Shown piece by piece: positions 60,499-64,000 of a stretch of 64,000 bases of DNA; position 1 is the first letter of the stretch; every line of letters begins with the position of its first letter. The DNA comes from Phallusia mammillata (lineage: Eukaryota > Chordata > Ascidiacea > Phlebobranchia > Ascidiidae). The DNA lies in contig QLIY01000201.1 of assembly GCA_003260075.1 (NCBI GenBank), positions 129,862 through 193,861 of the forward strand, read 5' to 3'. Made by a program: the position numbers and the translations under genes. Below the pieces are notes generated by a model. The model searched no databases, was not told where the DNA came from, and worked only from the letters and a program-made list of their open reading frames with translations.

Positions 60499-61610
60499 GA
60501 CTAGATCAACAAAACAATATTTACCATACGACAAAACCGCTAAAATGATTAATACACGTTGCTTAATTGTATAGTTGAAATGTACAAACATAAACTGCCT
60601 GCTAGTCTATACAACATAATTACAACGCAATGTTATGACAAAATTTGGATGTAAAATAGCTAGGTTGCATAAAGTTTAAACGACAAACCTTCAAAAAGCC
60701 CACTGGCCACGACTATATGTAATTCGCTTTTCGTGCAGGACAAATATTCCTAAATGAAAATTGCAGATAAAAACAAATAAAGAGTTAATTTGTTAATAAT
60801 ATTTGGATTTTCAAAAAGTGTTATAAAAATGGTTAACGTTTTAAACCAGGGGTGTCCAACCTTTTTGGCCAAAGGGCCACATGCGGTGGGGGGGGGGGCA
60901 TTTGGATTTTCAAAAAGTGTTATAAAAATGGTTAACGTTTTAAACAGTCAAAAACTGCTTTACCAATCGCAGTAAATATTTTATCTCACGCATTTCAGGC
61001 GAATTTTGAAATCTCCCGGAGAATAAACGATATTACTTGTGGAAGGGGGGGGGGCACTCAGATACAGGATTGTAAAAACGGTTTGGGAAATTAAAAATAT
61101 CGTATTGTTGTTAATGCTACTGCAAATGTTTGCCTCCACGGACCCCCTGAAACCATCTCACGGACCCCTCCCCGAACCCCAGGTTGGGAACCGCTGGACT
61201 AGATCAACAAAACAATATTTACCACACGACAAAACCGCTAAAATGAGTAATACACGTTGCTTAATTATATAGTTGAAATGTACAACCATAAACTGCCTGC
61301 TACTGTATACAACATAATTACAACGCAATGTTATGACAAAATTTGGATGTAAAATAGCTAGGTGATATAAAGTTTAAACAACAAACCTTAAAAAGCCCAC
61401 TGGCCACGACTATGTAATTCGCTTTTCGTGCAGGGCAAAAATTCCTAAATGAAAATTGCAGATAAAAACAAATAAAGAGTTAATTTGTGGGGGGGGGGTT
61501 TTAAACAGTCAAAAACTACTTTACCAATCGCAGTAAACATTTTATCTCACGCATTTTAGGCGAATTTTGAAATCTCCCGGAGAATAAACGATATTACTTG
61601 TGGAAGCGAA
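60360..61610. repeat. Interleaved allelic copies around poly-G 60888, 61045 and 61489
   Basis: 60360-60787 matches 61055-61488; 60787-60848 matches 60899-60945; 60945-61044 matches 61499-61605. Divergence is a few percent. The order shows alternating pieces of two haplotypes. Confidence 0.8.
60848..60887. mobile_element. hAT-type MITE left end (CAGGGGTGTCCAACC), cut by a poly-G join
   Basis: CAGGGGTGTCCAACCTTTTT then GGGCCACATGCGG. It is absent from the allelic copy, which reads TTTTAAACAGTCAAAA at the same point (about 60941 and 61499). Confidence 0.7.
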
Positions 61611-64000
61611 AAGCGACGGAATACCGCCCGCTTCTAAGACGTCAAAATTCAACACAATGCTCGTCAGTAGCAGGTAGAGGGAATTACGAGCCAACCGTTC
61701 TCCCATGCAAAAGCGAAGACCGATTGAAAAGGGGATGATCTTAGAAGAAAGAACGAATTCTCCGTTTTCATCAATATGTCGACGAGGATCAAAAACTTCA
61801 GGATCGTTCCAGAGATCAGGATCACGCATTGCAGCGTACAGGTTGGCCATTACCTGTGTTTACGGGTATATGACTAAAGGTCATCGAAACATAGAGATAC
61901 TATTATATTAGGGTGTACTATTAACTGTCAGAAATGCCGTTGAAATGTTATGGAGCGCAAAAAGAGCGGTTAGCATGATAGTGGCATGAAGGTTGAATAC
62001 CCTCTAGTACAGTGGTTCTCAGCTGGTGGTCCATGAACCACTAGTGGTCCATGATGACTTTTTGGGTGGTGGGGGGGGGGAGAAATGGTCCACGATCTTA
62101 TTTTTACCGGGCTGGTGGTCCATGGCCCGAAACGAGTTGAGAACCACTGCTCTAGTAGACTGCACGCCAAATTTTGTATAAGTTGCAAATACTACTACGA
62201 AGCCAACTTCACCGTTAATAAGATATACGACGGTTTTGTGGTCTCCGTGTGTATTACTAGAACGACATTGTCTATTGATAGGCTTTTACCGTTACCTGCG
62301 TTCCTTTGGGTATAAAATACCCGCGTAGCACAGTGTTCTCGATGGTTTTGCGGTTGGTAAAACGAGTCACGCTTCGGTACCTGAACAACTCCTGGATAAA
62401 TGCTTGGGTGAAATGCAGCTCGCTCTTCTTCGCCAAAGATGGCCGCCGGTCGTGGGGGGGGGGCTGTTGATAAACTGGAGATAATGTATATTGAAAGAGC
62501 ATCAAAATGTTAGCTGTTAATAATTGTATCTCACGTCTTGAAAATCGGTTTAAAAGAATTATGTTTAAAGTCCAAATGGTTGTTTCGTATGCATACTTCA
62601 ATTTTGCTCCAAAACGAAATGGTCCACAATCTTATTTTTACCGGGCTGGTGGTCCATGGCCCGAAGCGAGTTGAGAACCACTGCTCTAGCACACGGCACA
62701 GCAAATTTTGTATAAGTTGCAAATACTACTACGAAGCCAACTTCCCCGTTAATAAGGTATACGACGGGTTTTTTATCGAGTTCTGCAAACATTTTCCACA
62801 ATATATAGAAAAAAAGCACCATCGAACAAACCTGTAGCGGGTAAAACTATAACATTTGTTCTTAGTTTTAGAAACACCAAAGCTGTAAGTCGGGTCGGGT
62901 TTGAGTCGTATTATGCGGATTTAAGTTAATAAAACAGAATTTACGTGACCCCAACTTCACACTTGTATTTGTGTTATAATTTTTTGGATGAAATCTTTCT
63001 AAATCTATCTTTTAGGCTTAACCGGGCGTTATTTTGGATCTGAACTTTCGGGCTCATGCTCCATTCTGAGACAGCTTACAGCGCTTGTTTTAATGTCATT
63101 GTGATGAAGCCACGTTGTAGGAAATTGTTTGTTGTCAAATGACTTACGACAGAAGTTGTTACATTTTTAACGTCTTCAGTTGGTTTTTGAGTAGAGTTTA
63201 TTTCGCTCGCTTGTTGAAAGAAAACATAGCGACCAAAGCAATGACCAAGCCGGAAAAACAGCGCAATGTTGAAACCTCATTAAATAAGGCACAAAACGTG
63301 GTGGGCATAATGGATTGGTTAAGGCTAAACGCAAGTTAAGTGGCTGGGGATCACAGTAAAGTGAAGTTGGCGCATTGTGGTCTCCGTGTGTATTACTAGA
63401 ACGACATTGTCTATTGATAGGCTTTTACCGTTACCTGTGTTCCTTTAGGTATAAAATACCCGCGTAGCACAGTGTTCTTGATGGTTTTGCGGTTGGTGAA
63501 ACGAGTCACGCTTCGGTACCTGAACAACTCCTGGATAAACGCTTGGGTGAAATGCAGCTCGTTCTTCTTCGCCAAAGATGGCCGCCGGTCGTTTTCTAAA
63601 GAAATAAAATAAAAGAAAACTGCTTAACAATGGCAAAGAGACAGACCGGGTGACGGCCGCGCAGGTGTCGGAGATCAAATATAATTGAAGGTTTGTATAA
63701 AAGACTAGTAGCCTACAGTCAGTTATCAAGCAATGCTTGAAAAATCTAACTTTTTGATGAACAGCGGTTGAAAATTTTAAACAACATGTTTCAAACAAAA
63801 GAAGAACTAACATACCAAAGGAAAAACAGTGGAATCATCAAGAGCCTATTCAAGCCTAAATGCATACGGTTTATCTTAAAGGTACGCCCATTAGATCTTC
63901 TCTGCACCTGCTTTTTAATCAGGGAATGCTTGTTGCCTTAATTTTGCTTGTTGTAGTTGGTTTTCTACAACAACTTACCAAACACAGTACGGATCTCGTG
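61542..64000 (-). CDS. CYP2-like cytochrome P450, C-terminal part, continues beyond right edge
   Basis: Heme-thiolate monooxygenase of the CYP2 type, expected in the ER membrane (family knowledge). Exons on minus: 64000-63979 (partial, HEIRTVF), 63595-63435, 61853-61542; phases match. The middle exon has the K-helix ExxR (FIQELFRYRSVTRFTNR) and GYFIPKGTQ. The last has DPDLWNDPEVFDPRRHID and the heme loop FSIGLRFCMGERLAR, with all consensus residues (FxxGxRxCxGE), ending FKIRLKCVR. A second copy of the middle exon (62453-62296) is cut by poly-G at 62454 and differs by a few bases; it is an allelic copy, not an extra exon. The substrate is unknown. The N-terminal two thirds lie off the window. 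Confidence 0.88.
62010..62149. mobile_element. hAT-type MITE in the P450 intron, with poly-G join
   Basis: Ends CAGTGGTTCTCAGCTGG / GAGTTGAGAACCACTG. A perfect duplication ctctagta lies at 62002-62009 and 62150-62157. The poly-G at 62071-62080 is inside. An allelic right half lies at 62617-62690. Confidence 0.85.
62081..63595. repeat. Allelic copies of P450 intron and exon, one with a ~600-bp insertion
   Basis: 62081-62453 matches 62617-62777 plus 63377-63595. The right-hand allele carries an extra segment at about 62778-63376. Poly-G at 62454-62463 separates the alleles. Confidence 0.8.
62880..63082. mobile_element. hAT-like repeat (CTGTAAGTCGGGTCGGG family) inside the inserted allele
   Basis: Left AGCTGTAAGTCGGGTCGGG, right GACAGCTTACAGC; the outer 7-8 bp are inverted. 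It resembles the element at 52077. The target duplication is unclear. Confidence 0.5.

Larger units (their letters stand above)
55082..61541. other. Gene-free region upstream of GAL3ST and downstream of the P450
   Basis: About 6.5 kb of repeats: hAT elements at 55500, 56124, 57640, 58691, 59894 and 60848, and many poly-G allelic joins. No supported exon. Confidence 0.65.

Noticed and set aside
5713-62463. G-quadruplex or other DNA structure at the many G/C runs
   Set aside because: The runs coincide with allelic duplications and look like assembly filler.
62296-63595. Two alternative P450 K-helix exons
   Set aside because: One copy is cut by a G run and the surrounding intron is duplicated too, so they are alleles rather than mutually exclusive exons.

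Overview
This is animal nuclear DNA. Genes have multiple GT-AG introns, the DNA is AT-rich, there is no operon-like packing, and the intergenic DNA is full of short non-autonomous hAT-type transposons. The gene set (PHF12, OTULIN, MED29, calcineurin B, galactose 3-O-sulfotransferase, CYP2-like P450, a class A GPCR) is metazoan. Very high heterozygosity, seen as nearly identical neighbouring copies, and the compact genes make an invertebrate deuterostome, probably an ascidian tunicate, the best guess; the species is inferred, not shown.

Layout. 1-10538 (minus): most of PHF12, 20 exons resolved, 3' end off the left edge. 10539-23186: about 12.6 kb with no supported gene. 23187-27372 (plus): a six-exon class A GPCR with a long Cys-containing ectodomain. 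27373-29787: intergenic, with a 1.3-kb inverted-terminal-repeat element. 29788-32271 (minus): OTULIN, linear-ubiquitin deubiquitinase. 33052-35454 (plus): MED29, Mediator subunit, head-to-head with OTULIN. 36329-40438 (minus): calcineurin B (PPP3R1), tail-to-tail with MED29. 44080-46260 (minus): decayed CYP2-like pieces. 49376-55081 (minus): a six-exon galactose 3-O-sulfotransferase. 61542-64000 (minus): 3' part of a CYP2-like P450 that runs off the right edge. All exon models were joined by splice-site phase; PPP3R1 comes out at 170 aa, MED29 at 212, GAL3ST at 453 and the GPCR at 718.

Two features dominate the non-coding sequence. (1) About thirty runs of 9-12 C or G (and two single Ns) are each flanked by near-identical direct copies. 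I read these as contig joins between unmerged alleles, not biology; they duplicate part of OTULIN and a P450 exon artificially. Runs are poly-C left of 21.9 kb and poly-G right of 31.2 kb, suggesting two contig sets joined in opposite orientation. (2) At least a dozen hAT-type MITEs carry intact or nearly intact 8-bp target duplications. They share the CAGTGGTTCTCAA-type end but have different interiors.

The genes belong to unrelated pathways: chromatin (PHF12), ubiquitin signalling (OTULIN), transcription (MED29), calcium signalling (PPP3R1), Golgi sulfation (GAL3ST), receptor signalling (GPCR) and oxidation (CYP). I see no sign that they act together. The least ordinary signals are hammerhead-ribozyme-like hairpins at several repeat loci, transposon presence/absence differences visible between stitched alleles, a 36-bp micro-transposon, and a GPCR lacking several hallmark residues.
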